From assembly GCA_910588215.1 (NCBI GenBank), contig CAJUQJ010000031.1, forward strand, positions 25,889 through 49,601: a stretch of 23,713 nt of DNA, read 5' to 3'. Both the position numbers and the translations under genes were made by a program. The notes under the pieces are model-generated. The model was given only the letters and a program-made list of their open reading frames with translations, was not told the origin of the DNA and did no database searches. Shown here one piece after another: positions 7,330-14,990 of this stretch; position 1 is the first letter of the stretch, and each line of letters starts with the position of its first letter. This DNA comes from an uncultured Lachnospiraceae bacterium (GTDB lineage: Bacteria > Bacillota > Clostridia > Lachnospirales > Lachnospiraceae).

Positions 7330-8631
7330 ATGGGAATTGTGATCAAAAATGCACTGGCGATTCTGCCGGAAGGAGCAGAGGATGTAGTGCGGGAGACGAG
7401 TATCTACATTGAACAGGACAGGATTGCAGGAATCGGGCAGGCACCGGCCGGATTTCGGGAGGATAAGGTGATCGACGGGAGGGATAAGCTTGTGATCCCG
7501 GGGCTGATCAACTGCCATACGCATTCTTATATGTCATTTATGCGGAATGTGGCGGACGATCTGTCCTTTATGGATTGGTTGTTTGGGACGATCGATCCGA
7601 TCGAGCAGCAGATGACGGATGAGGATACGTACTGGGGAGCGAATCTGGCCATTATAGAGATGATGAAGAGTGGGACGACCTGCTTTAATGATATGCAGAT
7701 GAACATCCATCAGACTACCCGGGCGGTTAAGGAATCCGGAATGCGTGCAGTGATCAGCCGCGGGCTGGTGGGCAACGGCGACGATGAGGGCGGACAGATG
7801 CGGCTGCGGCAGGCTTATGAGGAGCGGGACGCGGCGAAGGACTGTGACAGGCTGTCATTTGTGCTGGGGCCTCATGCACCCTATACCTGCGACGAGGCGT
7901 ATCTGAAGATCGTAGCCGACGAGGCGAAGAAGAACAGCATGGGGATTCATATCCACCTGTCGGAGAGTGAGAGCGAGATCGGGCAGATCAGGGAGAAGTA
8001 CGACTGCAGCCCGATCGCACTGGCGGATAGGTGCGGGCTTTTTGATGTGCCGGCTATTGCGGCCCACTGTGTACAGATCGACGAGGCGGATATGGATATT
8101 CTGAAAGCGAAGAATGTCAGCGTCGTGACCAATCCGGCCAGCAATATGAAGCTTGGCAACGGTTTCGCGCCGGTGGCAGAGATGCTTAAGAAGGGTATCA
8201 ACGTCTGCCTGGGCACGGACGGCGCTGCCAGTAATAACTGTCTGAATATGTTCCATGAATTGAGTCTGCTCACCTTGATCCATAAGGGAACCGGCAGAAC
8301 ACCGCAGTGTGTCAGCGCCAGAGAGGGATTCCGCATCGCGACACTTAACGGTGCCAGGGCACTTGGCATGGAGAAGGAGATTGGCAGCATTGAGGTGGGA
8401 AAGAAGGCGGATCTGGCAATCCTTGATCTGAATACGCCGTCTCTGACACCCAGGAATAACCTGATTGCGGGCCTTTCTTATTCGGCTAACGGATCCGAGG
8501 TGGAGACGGTCATCATTGACGGTAAGGTTACCATGGAGAACAGGAAGATGCTGACGATCGATGAGCAGCTGGTGTACCGGAAAATCCAGGCGATCATTGA
8601 GCGGATGAAACTGGACAAGAAGGTATATTAG
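7330..8631 (+). CDS. mtaD: 5-methylthioadenosine/S-adenosylhomocysteine deaminase
   Basis: This 433-residue cytosolic amidohydrolase of the MtaD family deaminates 5'-methylthioadenosine or S-adenosylhomocysteine to the inosine form, clearing by-products of SAM use. Metal and catalytic residues are visible: HTH at 63-65 in PGLINCHTHSYMS, His209 and Glu212 in IHIHLSES, His246 in AAHCVQ and Asp297 in LGTDGAASNN. FMRNVADDLSFMDWL is typical of the MTA/SAH group. The C-terminal GSIEVGKKADLAILDL returns to the small composite beta domain. The start at 7330 is chosen because GGAGG lies 7 bases upstream; the frame is open further up (a GTG at 7210) but that extension has no family similarity. Related nucleoside or triazine hydrolases are the alternative. 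Confidence 0.9.
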   Translation: MGIVIKNALAILPEGAEDVVRETSIYIEQDRIAGIGQAPAGFREDKVIDGRDKLVIPGLINCHTHSYMSFMRNVADDLSFMDWLFGTIDPIEQQMTDEDTYWGANLAIIEMMKSGTTCFNDMQMNIHQTTRAVKESGMRAVISRGLVGNGDDEGGQMRLRQAYEERDAAKDCDRLSFVLGPHAPYTCDEAYLKIVADEAKKNSMGIHIHLSESESEIGQIREKYDCSPIALADRCGLFDVPAIAAHCVQIDEADMDILKAKNVSVVTNPASNMKLGNGFAPVAEMLKKGINVCLGTDGAASNNCLNMFHELSLLTLIHKGTGRTPQCVSAREGFRIATLNGARALGMEKEIGSIEVGKKADLAILDLNTPSLTPRNNLIAGLSYSANGSEVETVIIDGKVTMENRKMLTIDEQLVYRKIQAIIERMKLDKKVY

Positions 8632-8644
8632 AAGAGGCTGAGAG

Positions 8645-9550
8645 ATGGCACTGTATAAGGGAATCGGGGATCGAATGAAAAGAAAGAATAGAATGAGCAA
8701 TGTTCTGGGGGACGGGGGAAAGACACTGGTGTCAGTTTTAGCGGTGATTTTTTTCTTGGGCCTTGTAGTCCTGGGTGCATTACGCAATCCGCAGGAGATG
8801 ACACAGCGGGAGAAAAGCGGAGAGATGCTGGCCTTTGCCACGGCCTATGCCAATTATTTCGTGGGCCGGGACGGCAATGGGCTTGTGGATCTCTATATCG
8901 ATGAGGAGAAGGCCTTTGAGCATGTGATCCTGTTGGAAGAGACCGACGGGGTATATACGTTTGGCTATTCCAGTCCCTGGCCGGACGAGTTTCGGCTGAC
9001 GGTTGATGAGGAGGCGCAGAAGGCGGTATTGCGCTACTACGCCTGCTCCTCGGATCCTCATGTGACTGTCTGGCGGGAGGAGATGTCCTTTACCGAGACG
9101 CCGGACGGTTACCGGGTGACGGACAGTCAGATCAGGCAGTTCGATGCTATCCTTACGATGGAAGAATTCGAGGAGGCGTATTGGATCTTTGATGCCTACC
9201 AGTTTGTCGATTATGAAGAAAGAGGATATGTCGGAGTTATCAACGAGCAGACGGCGTATGACCGGGAAGCAGGAATAGAACCGGACAGAAATTCCGTGTA
9301 CAGAAGCCCGCGTACCGCAGCGGAATGGATCTTGAATCTGACCGGTGGAGAGAGCGTGGCAAGTAGTGATTTCAACGGACGGGCGGTTGTTGAGTATACT
9401 TTCGCAGATGGAAACCGCATCGGTATTCCTATGCGTAATGCCAATTACACCGGTAAGATCGGCAGTACGGATGATGCGGATGCGGTTGCCGAAGGTGAAG
9501 GCGATGTGTGGATCGTGGATACGGGCGCATGGAGTGTGAAGGCGCCGTGA
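8645..9550 (+). CDS. Membrane-anchored protein of unknown function
   Basis: I do not recognise this 301-residue protein. It starts 13 bases after mtaD, so co-transcription is likely. A basic N-terminus is followed by one hydrophobic segment (about residues 26-46, TLVSVLAVIFFLGLVVLG), which predicts a single membrane anchor with the rest outside the cell. The exported part is acidic and rich in Tyr/Phe/Trp, with no cysteine pair or catalytic motif I can name; it looks like a mixed beta ligand-binding fold. A second possible start is the ATG at 8675 (MKRKNRM), which puts the positive residues directly before the anchor. The gene precedes the two-component pair by about 100 bases, so it could act with that system, but nothing in the sequence proves it. 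Confidence 0.75.
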   Translation: MALYKGIGDRMKRKNRMSNVLGDGGKTLVSVLAVIFFLGLVVLGALRNPQEMTQREKSGEMLAFATAYANYFVGRDGNGLVDLYIDEEKAFEHVILLEETDGVYTFGYSSPWPDEFRLTVDEEAQKAVLRYYACSSDPHVTVWREEMSFTETPDGYRVTDSQIRQFDAILTMEEFEEAYWIFDAYQFVDYEERGYVGVINEQTAYDREAGIEPDRNSVYRSPRTAAEWILNLTGGESVASSDFNGRAVVEYTFADGNRIGIPMRNANYTGKIGSTDDADAVAEGEGDVWIVDTGAWSVKAP

Positions 9551-9656
9551 TGAAACGGCGGTGTGTCGCCTGATGCCATTTCGCCGGGCCGGATACAGAG
9601 CGGCCAGTACAGAAGATCGAGACAAGACCGGATGAAAAGAAAGGGGCGGTGCAATT

Positions 9657-10376
9657 ATGCTGCGCATAGCGGTGTGTGATGATGACAAGGAGGCGGTGCA
9701 GTCGCATGCGGCTGTCGCCAGGGAGGCGTTGCAGCAATGCCGATGTATGGGAGAGATCGAGACTTATACGGACAGCAGTATGCTGCTGTGTGACATTACC
9801 GACGATCGGTTTTTCTTTGATCTGATCTTGCTGGACATCGAGATGCCGGGCAGTACAGGGATGGAGATAGCGGAGAAGGTAAAGCCTTTTCTACCGAATG
9901 TAAAGATCATCTTCATCACATCCCATATCGAGTATGCCATCGATGCCTATGAATTATCGATCTTCCGGTATGTGCCTAAGAATGATGTGGACAGAAAGCT
10001 GCCCGCTGCAGTGGCGGATGCAGTCAGGCTGATCGGGCTGGAGGAAGGAAGGACTTATATCATCCAGACGAACAGCCGGTTTATTAAGATTCCCTATAAG
10101 GAGATCTATTACATCGAGCGGGACGGTAAGAATGCGGCGATCGCGGCGTCGGGCGGCGTATCCAGAGTGAGGAAGAGCCTGCAGCAGGTATATGAGGAAT
10201 TGGCTTCGGAGGAATTTATCTATATCGACAGGGGATGCATTGTCAATATGATACAGATCATGCAGATCCGGGAGGGGATGGCCGTCTTGCGGGACGGGAT
10301 TTCGCTCCCGATCAGCCGTGCTCACCTGCAGGGCGTCAAGGAACAGATCAACAGATATTGGGGGATGCATATATGA
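9657..10376 (+). CDS. LytTR response regulator (AgrA/VirR type)
   Basis: This 239-residue cytosolic transcription regulator has a receiver domain (1-120) with acidic pocket CDDD (7-10), phospho-acceptor Asp60 in LILLDIEMPG, the Thr in FITSH (86-90) and Lys108 in YVPKND. A LytTR DNA-binding domain follows (about 135-237), including IYYIERDGKN and the FIYIDRGCIVNM segment. LytTR proteins bind pairs of 9-bp direct repeats about one helical turn apart and usually activate. The start ATG has AAGGGG upstream. The stop overlaps the start of the kinase gene (ATGA), which is typical of a translationally coupled pair. Its likely target is the repeat-bearing promoter at 11955-12001. Confidence 0.93.
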   Translation: MLRIAVCDDDKEAVQSHAAVAREALQQCRCMGEIETYTDSSMLLCDITDDRFFFDLILLDIEMPGSTGMEIAEKVKPFLPNVKIIFITSHIEYAIDAYELSIFRYVPKNDVDRKLPAAVADAVRLIGLEEGRTYIIQTNSRFIKIPYKEIYYIERDGKNAAIAASGGVSRVRKSLQQVYEELASEEFIYIDRGCIVNMIQIMQIREGMAVLRDGISLPISRAHLQGVKEQINRYWGMHI

Positions 10377-11863
10377 CGGGCGGATATGCGTATGGAATGG
10401 GCAGCGTGTTGGTCATCTCGGAGTGTCTTACAGGGATATTGCGCATTGTGGTGTGTCTTTTTCTGATAAGACAATTGTTGGTGACAGACAGTAAGTCTGC
10501 CGTGGATAACAGGACGCTTTCAGGAGAACGGACTGTCATGGAAAGGATCTTTGCGGCAGGTCTTCTTGGATCTGTCGCGATCACAGTTGTTCTGACAGCA
10601 ATTTCTGTTCCTGACAGGAACTTTGTCCGCATGGCGCTGGAAACGGTTTTGATTGCGGCCTGCGCCGCCGGATCGCAGAAGCAGGATGTCCGGATGAAAT
10701 TCTATATCGCCATTTTCTATGAGATCGCAGTTTCCTTCTGGCAGTTTCTTCTGGCGGCGGGTATGGGTGTCGTGTTCGGCAACGAGGACTTTCTGGATGC
10801 GGGAACGGTGAACGGGCAGGCGTCGGTCTGGCTGCTTCATATTGGACTGGCCGGGGGTGTGGCAATCTGGTGCCGAAACCGTGACGGACAAAGGTACAGG
10901 AAAAAGGATTGTGACGGACAAAGGTACGGAAAACAGGAGTGCGACAGACAAAGGGATAGAAGCCAGGACGGGGACGGACAAGAGTACGGCGGACTGCGTC
11001 AGAGCAGACAAAAGGACACGCCGGAAGGCGTCGGAGCGGCGTACCGTCTTCTGTCCGGTTTCGTGGTGTTTGGTTTCGTGGCGGTGATCACATTATCAGA
11101 GCAGCAGACGATAGACATTCCGGCGGACACTTTGATGATGTGGACGGTTCTTGCGGTGGTGTTGATGATGTCCGTGCTTGTCTTTCACAGCAACCGGCAG
11201 TATAAGATGGAAAAAGAACTGGCACAGCTGAAGGCGGCGCAGGCGGAACTGTTAGAGCGGGATTATACCGCGTTAAATCAGGCTTATGCAGTCAACGCGA
11301 AGCTTTTTCACGACTTTCATAATCATATCGGTGTCCTGCGCCAGATCCTGACGCATGGTAAGACAGAGGAGGCGGTATGCTATCTGGATACTCTGCAGGA
11401 GCCGGTACAGGGTATGGCAGATACAGTCTGGACAGGTGATGAGACGGCCGATTATCTGATCAACAGCAAGAGGGCAGCAGCATTGGCACGGAATATCTCT
11501 TTCGATGTACAGGTGGAATTTCCCCGCAATACGAATATCCGCAGCGCCGATCTGTGCGCAATCCTGGGGAATCTGCTGGATAATGCGCTGGAGGCGGCAG
11601 GGCAGACAGAGGTGCCGGAACAGCGTTTTGTCAGACTGAGGGTCCGCCGCATCAACCAGATGCTCGTCATAAAAGTGGAAAACGGCTGCGCCGCCGCACC
11701 GGTGGCAGAGGGCGGAGAACTTCGGACAACGAAAACGGACGGTGGCCTTCACGGCTGGGGGCTGAAAAGCGCCCGTACAGCGGCAGAGAAATATGACGGC
11801 ATGGTGCAGACGGACTGTGAAGGGCATATTTTCCGGGCGGTGGTCACGCTATCCTATTTATAA
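10373..11863 (+). CDS. GHKL sensor histidine kinase (AgrC-like) with repeat loop
   Basis: A 496-residue membrane kinase that should phosphorylate the adjacent LytTR regulator. The start at 10373 overlaps the regulator stop by 4 bases (ATGA); the frame is open further upstream but only inside the regulator gene. Hydrophobic segments lie at about 10-33, 58-79, 86-100, 109-135, 150-166, 226-241 and 254-271. A coiled coil (about 276-305) leads to the phospho-acceptor His313 in LFHDFHNH, then to the N-box LGNLLDNALEAA (about 394-405) and the glycine box GLHGWGLKSA; the ATPase domain is the small type found in AgrC-like kinases. Residues 170-219, in a hydrophilic loop between membrane segments, are a decayed 10-residue tandem repeat (DGQRYGKQEC type), which is unusual. 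The inducing signal, possibly a peptide, is unknown. Confidence 0.92.
   Translation: MTGGYAYGMGSVLVISECLTGILRIVVCLFLIRQLLVTDSKSAVDNRTLSGERTVMERIFAAGLLGSVAITVVLTAISVPDRNFVRMALETVLIAACAAGSQKQDVRMKFYIAIFYEIAVSFWQFLLAAGMGVVFGNEDFLDAGTVNGQASVWLLHIGLAGGVAIWCRNRDGQRYRKKDCDGQRYGKQECDRQRDRSQDGDGQEYGGLRQSRQKDTPEGVGAAYRLLSGFVVFGFVAVITLSEQQTIDIPADTLMMWTVLAVVLMMSVLVFHSNRQYKMEKELAQLKAAQAELLERDYTALNQAYAVNAKLFHDFHNHIGVLRQILTHGKTEEAVCYLDTLQEPVQGMADTVWTGDETADYLINSKRAAALARNISFDVQVEFPRNTNIRSADLCAILGNLLDNALEAAGQTEVPEQRFVRLRVRRINQMLVIKVENGCAAAPVAEGGELRTTKTDGGLHGWGLKSARTAAEKYDGMVQTDCEGHIFRAVVTLSYL
10881..11030 (+). repeat. 30-bp tandem repeat inside the kinase gene
   Basis: Units start at 10881, 10911, 10941, 10971 and (degenerate) 11001; each begins GTGACGGACAAAGGTA or a variant. 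The reading frame is kept, giving 10-residue repeats rich in Asp, Gly, Gln, Arg and Tyr in a loop between membrane segments. Confidence 0.85.
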
Positions 11864-11883
11864 TGCCATTTTCGTTAATTTTT

Positions 11884-11925
11884 GGTAACAGTGTGGCTTT
11901 CGGGTCCACTGTTACCGTTTTTTTT
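11884..11925 (+). terminator. Rho-independent terminator of the two-component operon
   Basis: GGTAACAGTG (11884-11893) starts a stem that closes with CACTGTTACC around a short loop, followed by eight T (11918-11925). It comes 20 bases after the kinase stop and separates the regulators from the transporter operon. Confidence 0.92.
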
Positions 11926-11954
11926 GCCTCTTTTTCTTTTCGCGGTCAAAAAGC

Positions 11955-12001
11955 TACCATTCACGGACATTTCCGTACCGTGGCACAGATTTTGCTATGA
12001 T
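11955..12001 (+). promoter_or_regulatory. LytTR-type direct repeats with extended -10 promoter
   Basis: Two 9-bp sites, ACCATTCAC (11956) and ACCGTGGCA (11977), start 21 bases apart, i.e. 12 bases between them, the spacing known for AgrA-type LytTR regulators. They sit just before an extended -10, TGC-TATGAT (11996-12001), with no good -35. This is the arrangement expected of an activator-dependent promoter. The likely regulator is encoded immediately upstream. The sites match the LytTR consensus only partly. Confidence 0.6.
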
Positions 12002-12048
12002 AATACCACAAAGCAAACATCGCAGAAGGAAATAAGGAGGAAACAAGT

Positions 12049-12213
12049 ATGCGTCATATGATGATCCGTAGTATTTTGGCAATGATCTGGGCAGCAGGAG
12101 CTGTTATGAATGGGGTGAGGGGAAATATGCAGATGTGCCTGTTCTATCTGCTTCTGTGCGGCTTGTGTCTCGCCGCGGCATATTCCATATGGAAGAAACA
12201 GAAACAACAGTAA
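12049..12213 (+). CDS. 54-residue membrane peptide
   Basis: A short frame with a strong ribosome site (AAGGAGG, 9 bases before the ATG) is the first gene after the LytTR-type promoter. Its 54 residues start MRHMMIRS and contain two hydrophobic segments (about 8-20 and 28-47) separated by NGVRGN, ending in a basic tail WKKQKQQ. I do not recognise a family. It has no double-glycine leader, so it is not an obvious class II bacteriocin precursor; a small accessory or immunity-like membrane protein of the transporter is more likely. The ABC ATPase gene starts 40 bases downstream. Confidence 0.7.
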   Translation: MRHMMIRSILAMIWAAGAVMNGVRGNMQMCLFYLLLCGLCLAAAYSIWKKQKQQ

Positions 12214-12253
12214 GGGCACAAGTGCGGCAGGTATCTGCAGAAAGGCGATTTCC

Positions 12254-12994
12254 ATGAGAACAATTTCCATTAAAAATAACGTTGCACCGGCTGATGCGTC
12301 TGGCCTTTTATCGATCCGGAATCTGAACGCATGGTATGACAGGGAGAAAAGGATACTGTCGGAATTCTCCCTGGAGCTGCAGGAACATGAGGCGGTTGGA
12401 TTGATCGGTCTCAACGGGGCAGGTAAGACTACTTTTATCAAGACGCTGTCTGGTCTCCATGAGAAGTTTCAGGCTAAGAGCATCCGCTGGCGGAACAGTC
12501 CGGTGACTTTCCGGGATGCCGGCTTTAAGAAGAGCCGTTATACTGTGTTTGCGGAGGATGACTCTTTCCGGTATTTTACCTTCCGGGAGTATCTGGCCTA
12601 TGTGATGGCGGCTTACCAGGAGAAAAAGGGGTATGAAGCAGAAGCCGCAAGGCTGATCGAAGGGTTCCGCTTTGCAGCATATACGGATACGCTGATCAGG
12701 GATCTGTCCACCGGCAATAAGAAGAAAGTGTTCCTGATCACGGCTTTTATCCTGCGTCCGGCATTGCTTCTTCTGGATGAACCGGTGAATGGCCTGGACT
12801 TCCAGAGCACGGAATTTCTCTATCAGCTGATACTGGGATACAGGGAGCATGGGACGGTGCTTTTTTCCTCTCATATTCTGGAGAGCATTACCTTGACCTG
12901 CGACCGGGTCTTGGTACTGGAACAGGGGAGGATCAGCCGGACTTTTGACAAAGAGCATATGGACGCCGGGGCGATCCGTCAGGTGCTTGCCTAG
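12254..12994 (+). CDS. ABC transporter ATP-binding protein
   Basis: A 246-residue cytosolic ATPase that should power the permease encoded next. Walker A is GLNGAGKT (52-59), the ABC signature LSTGNKKKV starts at 151, Walker B is LLLLDEPVNGLD (171-182), and the H-loop is SSHI. The Q-loop region has Glu (FAEDDSF) where Gln is usual, as in some drug and bacteriocin exporters of the CcmA/DRA type. Its place behind a LytTR-type promoter suggests peptide or antibiotic export or immunity. The substrate cannot be read from the sequence. Confidence 0.93.
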   Translation: MRTISIKNNVAPADASGLLSIRNLNAWYDREKRILSEFSLELQEHEAVGLIGLNGAGKTTFIKTLSGLHEKFQAKSIRWRNSPVTFRDAGFKKSRYTVFAEDDSFRYFTFREYLAYVMAAYQEKKGYEAEAARLIEGFRFAAYTDTLIRDLSTGNKKKVFLITAFILRPALLLLDEPVNGLDFQSTEFLYQLILGYREHGTVLFSSHILESITLTCDRVLVLEQGRISRTFDKEHMDAGAIRQVLA

Positions 12995-13025
12995 CGGAAA
13001 AGAAGCGCAGAAAAGAGGAGAAAAC

Positions 13026-14222
13026 ATGATATTTCAAGTGACGGCCAAGAAGGTATTTGGGGCAGACTATGAGCGGTTAAAGAAGTCGCTCTTGATCTGG
13101 GCGATCGTTTTCCTGGGACTGCGGATCGCAGAAGTGCGCGTGGAGACAGCGCCTTTTATCCTGTATCTGCTGAGCAGTTCTTTTACCGCCGGGGTGATGT
13201 GGCTGGCGTTATCTGCGGATGACAACAGGACGAATATGATGAATCTGTTTATGCTGCCTTTTGAGACAAAGAATCTGAACGCCGCCTATGTGTCGGCCCT
13301 GGGGCTTTATGTACTGGCTACGAAAACCTTGGGTTTACTCAGTGTGGTGTGGGCGCTATCGGACTTAAGCGGGGCAGACATACTGGGGAGCATTCTCTGC
13401 GCGGTCAATGCGGTCTGGATGAGTGCCTGCGTGTATACATGGAGGAAAAGGCTGCGGCTTGGCCTGCTCTGGTGCGGTCTGTGGTGCGGTGGCGTGCTTG
13501 GCATACTGCAGATACAGAGCTTAGTGTTCCCGGTCGGGTTTGTGGCGCTTCTGGGTAATGCGATACTTTCTTTCCTCCTGACACTGCGGGCGGATGCATA
13601 TGCATTTTACCGCCGCCCTGACAGCGTTGTCCGGATTCGCGGCGCACATCTATCTTTTGGCCTGGTATGGCGTTATCTGCTGCGCTATATGATGAGCCAC
13701 AAGAATTACGTGGTCAATACGGTCACTATGTGGGGTGTGGCCTGTGTGCTGCCGATGCTTTTGGGACAGATAGGCGGCATGGCAGGCAGTGTGCCGAATG
13801 CAGCGTCAAGATCCGGTTTCTTCCTTCCCATAGGATTTGTGATCGTTTCCATGAATACACCAATCTGCATCCTGCTGTCCTGCGATCCGGCATTAGAGCA
13901 GGCAGTCCGTTTCCTGCCGGGGCAGAGGAAGGCTTTTTTCCTGCCCTATGGGCTTTTCCTGTTCCAGTGCAATATGACGGCGGAGACGATCTATCTGTGC
14001 AGCTGGCAGACGTTTTTCGGCGGTGTGTCGGGAAAAGCTGTGCTGACGGCAGCCTGTTTCGCGCTCCTTAGCGCTACCGGATCCGCGTTGCTTGAGTGGA
14101 TTTGTCCGGTCAGAGGGTGGAAGATAGAAAGTGATCTTTGGCATCATCCCCGGAAATATGCCGTGCCGGGCGTGCTGCTTTTGCTGGCGGCAGCGGTTGG
14201 CAGTATGTTCGTTTTGGGGTGA
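13026..14222 (+). CDS. ABC transporter permease
   Basis: A 398-residue integral membrane protein with about nine to ten hydrophobic segments (for example LLIWAIVFLGL, ILYLLSSSFTAGVMWLAL, VGFVALLGNAILSFLL, FFLPIGFVIVSM, VLLLLAAAVGSMFVLG) and a basic cytoplasmic loop VWRYLLRYMMSHKN. This is the ABC-2-like layout. The start at 13026 is preceded by AGAGGAG; the frame opens earlier at 12945 but only inside the ATPase gene. It lies 31 bases after the ATPase stop, in the same operon. I could not place it in a named family. Confidence 0.85.
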   Translation: MIFQVTAKKVFGADYERLKKSLLIWAIVFLGLRIAEVRVETAPFILYLLSSSFTAGVMWLALSADDNRTNMMNLFMLPFETKNLNAAYVSALGLYVLATKTLGLLSVVWALSDLSGADILGSILCAVNAVWMSACVYTWRKRLRLGLLWCGLWCGGVLGILQIQSLVFPVGFVALLGNAILSFLLTLRADAYAFYRRPDSVVRIRGAHLSFGLVWRYLLRYMMSHKNYVVNTVTMWGVACVLPMLLGQIGGMAGSVPNAASRSGFFLPIGFVIVSMNTPICILLSCDPALEQAVRFLPGQRKAFFLPYGLFLFQCNMTAETIYLCSWQTFFGGVSGKAVLTAACFALLSATGSALLEWICPVRGWKIESDLWHHPRKYAVPGVLLLLAAAVGSMFVLG

Positions 14223-14225
14223 AAG

Positions 14226-14349
14226 GTTGAAAAATCACACTGATGTGCTGATTTTTCAACTGCGAGTTTGTGCCGAAGCCACAAACTCGAGATCGCAGAG
14301 CCAAATTCGAAATTTGGCTCACGGCCTTCGCAAAAGAACTGCTTCGGCA
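14226..14349. repeat. Multi-hairpin structured element
   Basis: Three consecutive perfect hairpins: GTTGAAAAATCA (14226/14249), CGAGTTTGTG (14263/14280) and GAGCCAAATT (14298/14311). Around the last two is a longer-range pair, TGCCGAAGC (14271) with GCTTCGGCA (14341). Such a nest with no T-run suggests an interspersed repeat or structured RNA, perhaps also serving as the 3' end of the permease operon. I recall similar elements in Lachnospiraceae genomes but cannot confirm it here. Confidence 0.65.
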
Positions 14350-14373
14350 TGGAGGAAAAAAATTGGCAAACCC

Positions 14374-14402
14374 TGCAACTTTTATCTCCTGTCATTTGTC
14401 TA
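14374..14402 (+). promoter_or_regulatory. ECF-type promoter of the sigma operon
   Basis: TGCAAC (14374-14379), 17 bases, then TGTCTA (14397-14402). The -35/-10 form (xGCAACxTTT ... xGTCTA) is that of self-regulated ECF sigma operons in Firmicutes. A perfect TATAAT overlaps at 14401 but lacks a good -35 for the housekeeping sigma factor. Confidence 0.65.
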
Positions 14403-14486
14403 TAATAATAGGTGCATGGAAGGGTAAAGGCACCGTACATCAAAACCGGAAGCGGGATACGTCAGAAACGGAACGGAGGTGAGAAG

Positions 14487-14990
14487 TTGAAGCAGGAACT
14501 GTACAGGAAACTGGTCGCCTATATCGTTGAGAACCAGGAGAAGTTCTATCGGCTGGCCTTCAGTTACTTAAAGAATCAGGAAGACGCGCTGGATGTGGTA
14601 CAGAATGCGATCTGTAAAGCGCTTGAACACTATAGTGAGCTGAAGAGTGAAGCGGCTCTCAAGACATGGTTCTACAGGATCGTGTTGAACGAGAGCATCA
14701 TCTTTTACAATAAGAGGAAGAGGGAGATCCTGACGCAGGATGGCGAATGGGTAGAACGCTCCTATGAGGAAAAGAGATTTGACATTCACGACGACCTGTA
14801 TGCCAGGATTGGCCGAATGGAGGAAACTGCGCAGAAGATCATAAAGCTGAGATTCTTTGAGGAATTGACGCTGGAGGAAATCGCGCAGGTTCTGGAGATG
14901 AACGTAAATACGGTGAAAGCGAAACTGTACAGGGGATTGAAAGCATTAAGGATCGCTGAGGGAGAGGAGGAAGAAGCGTGGACCGTATGA
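14487..14990 (+). CDS. ECF RNA polymerase sigma factor (SigV-like)
   Basis: A 167-residue sigma-70 family factor of the extracytoplasmic group. Region 2 includes the segment QEDALDVVQNAICKALEHY (about 30-48) and TWFYRIVLNESI; region 4 has the helix-turn-helix LTLEEIAQVLEMNVNTVKAKL (about 130-150). The start is taken as TTG at 14487 because GGAGGTG lies 5-8 bases before it; a GTG at 14412 in frame adds a non-homologous N-terminus. The partner anti-sigma gene overlaps its 3' end by 13 bases. Pairing with an RsiV-like protein and similar length suggest a SigV-type envelope or lysozyme response; this assignment is by context. Confidence 0.9.
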   Translation: MKQELYRKLVAYIVENQEKFYRLAFSYLKNQEDALDVVQNAICKALEHYSELKSEAALKTWFYRIVLNESIIFYNKRKREILTQDGEWVERSYEEKRFDIHDDLYARIGRMEETAQKIIKLRFFEELTLEEIAQVLEMNVNTVKAKLYRGLKALRIAEGEEEEAWTV

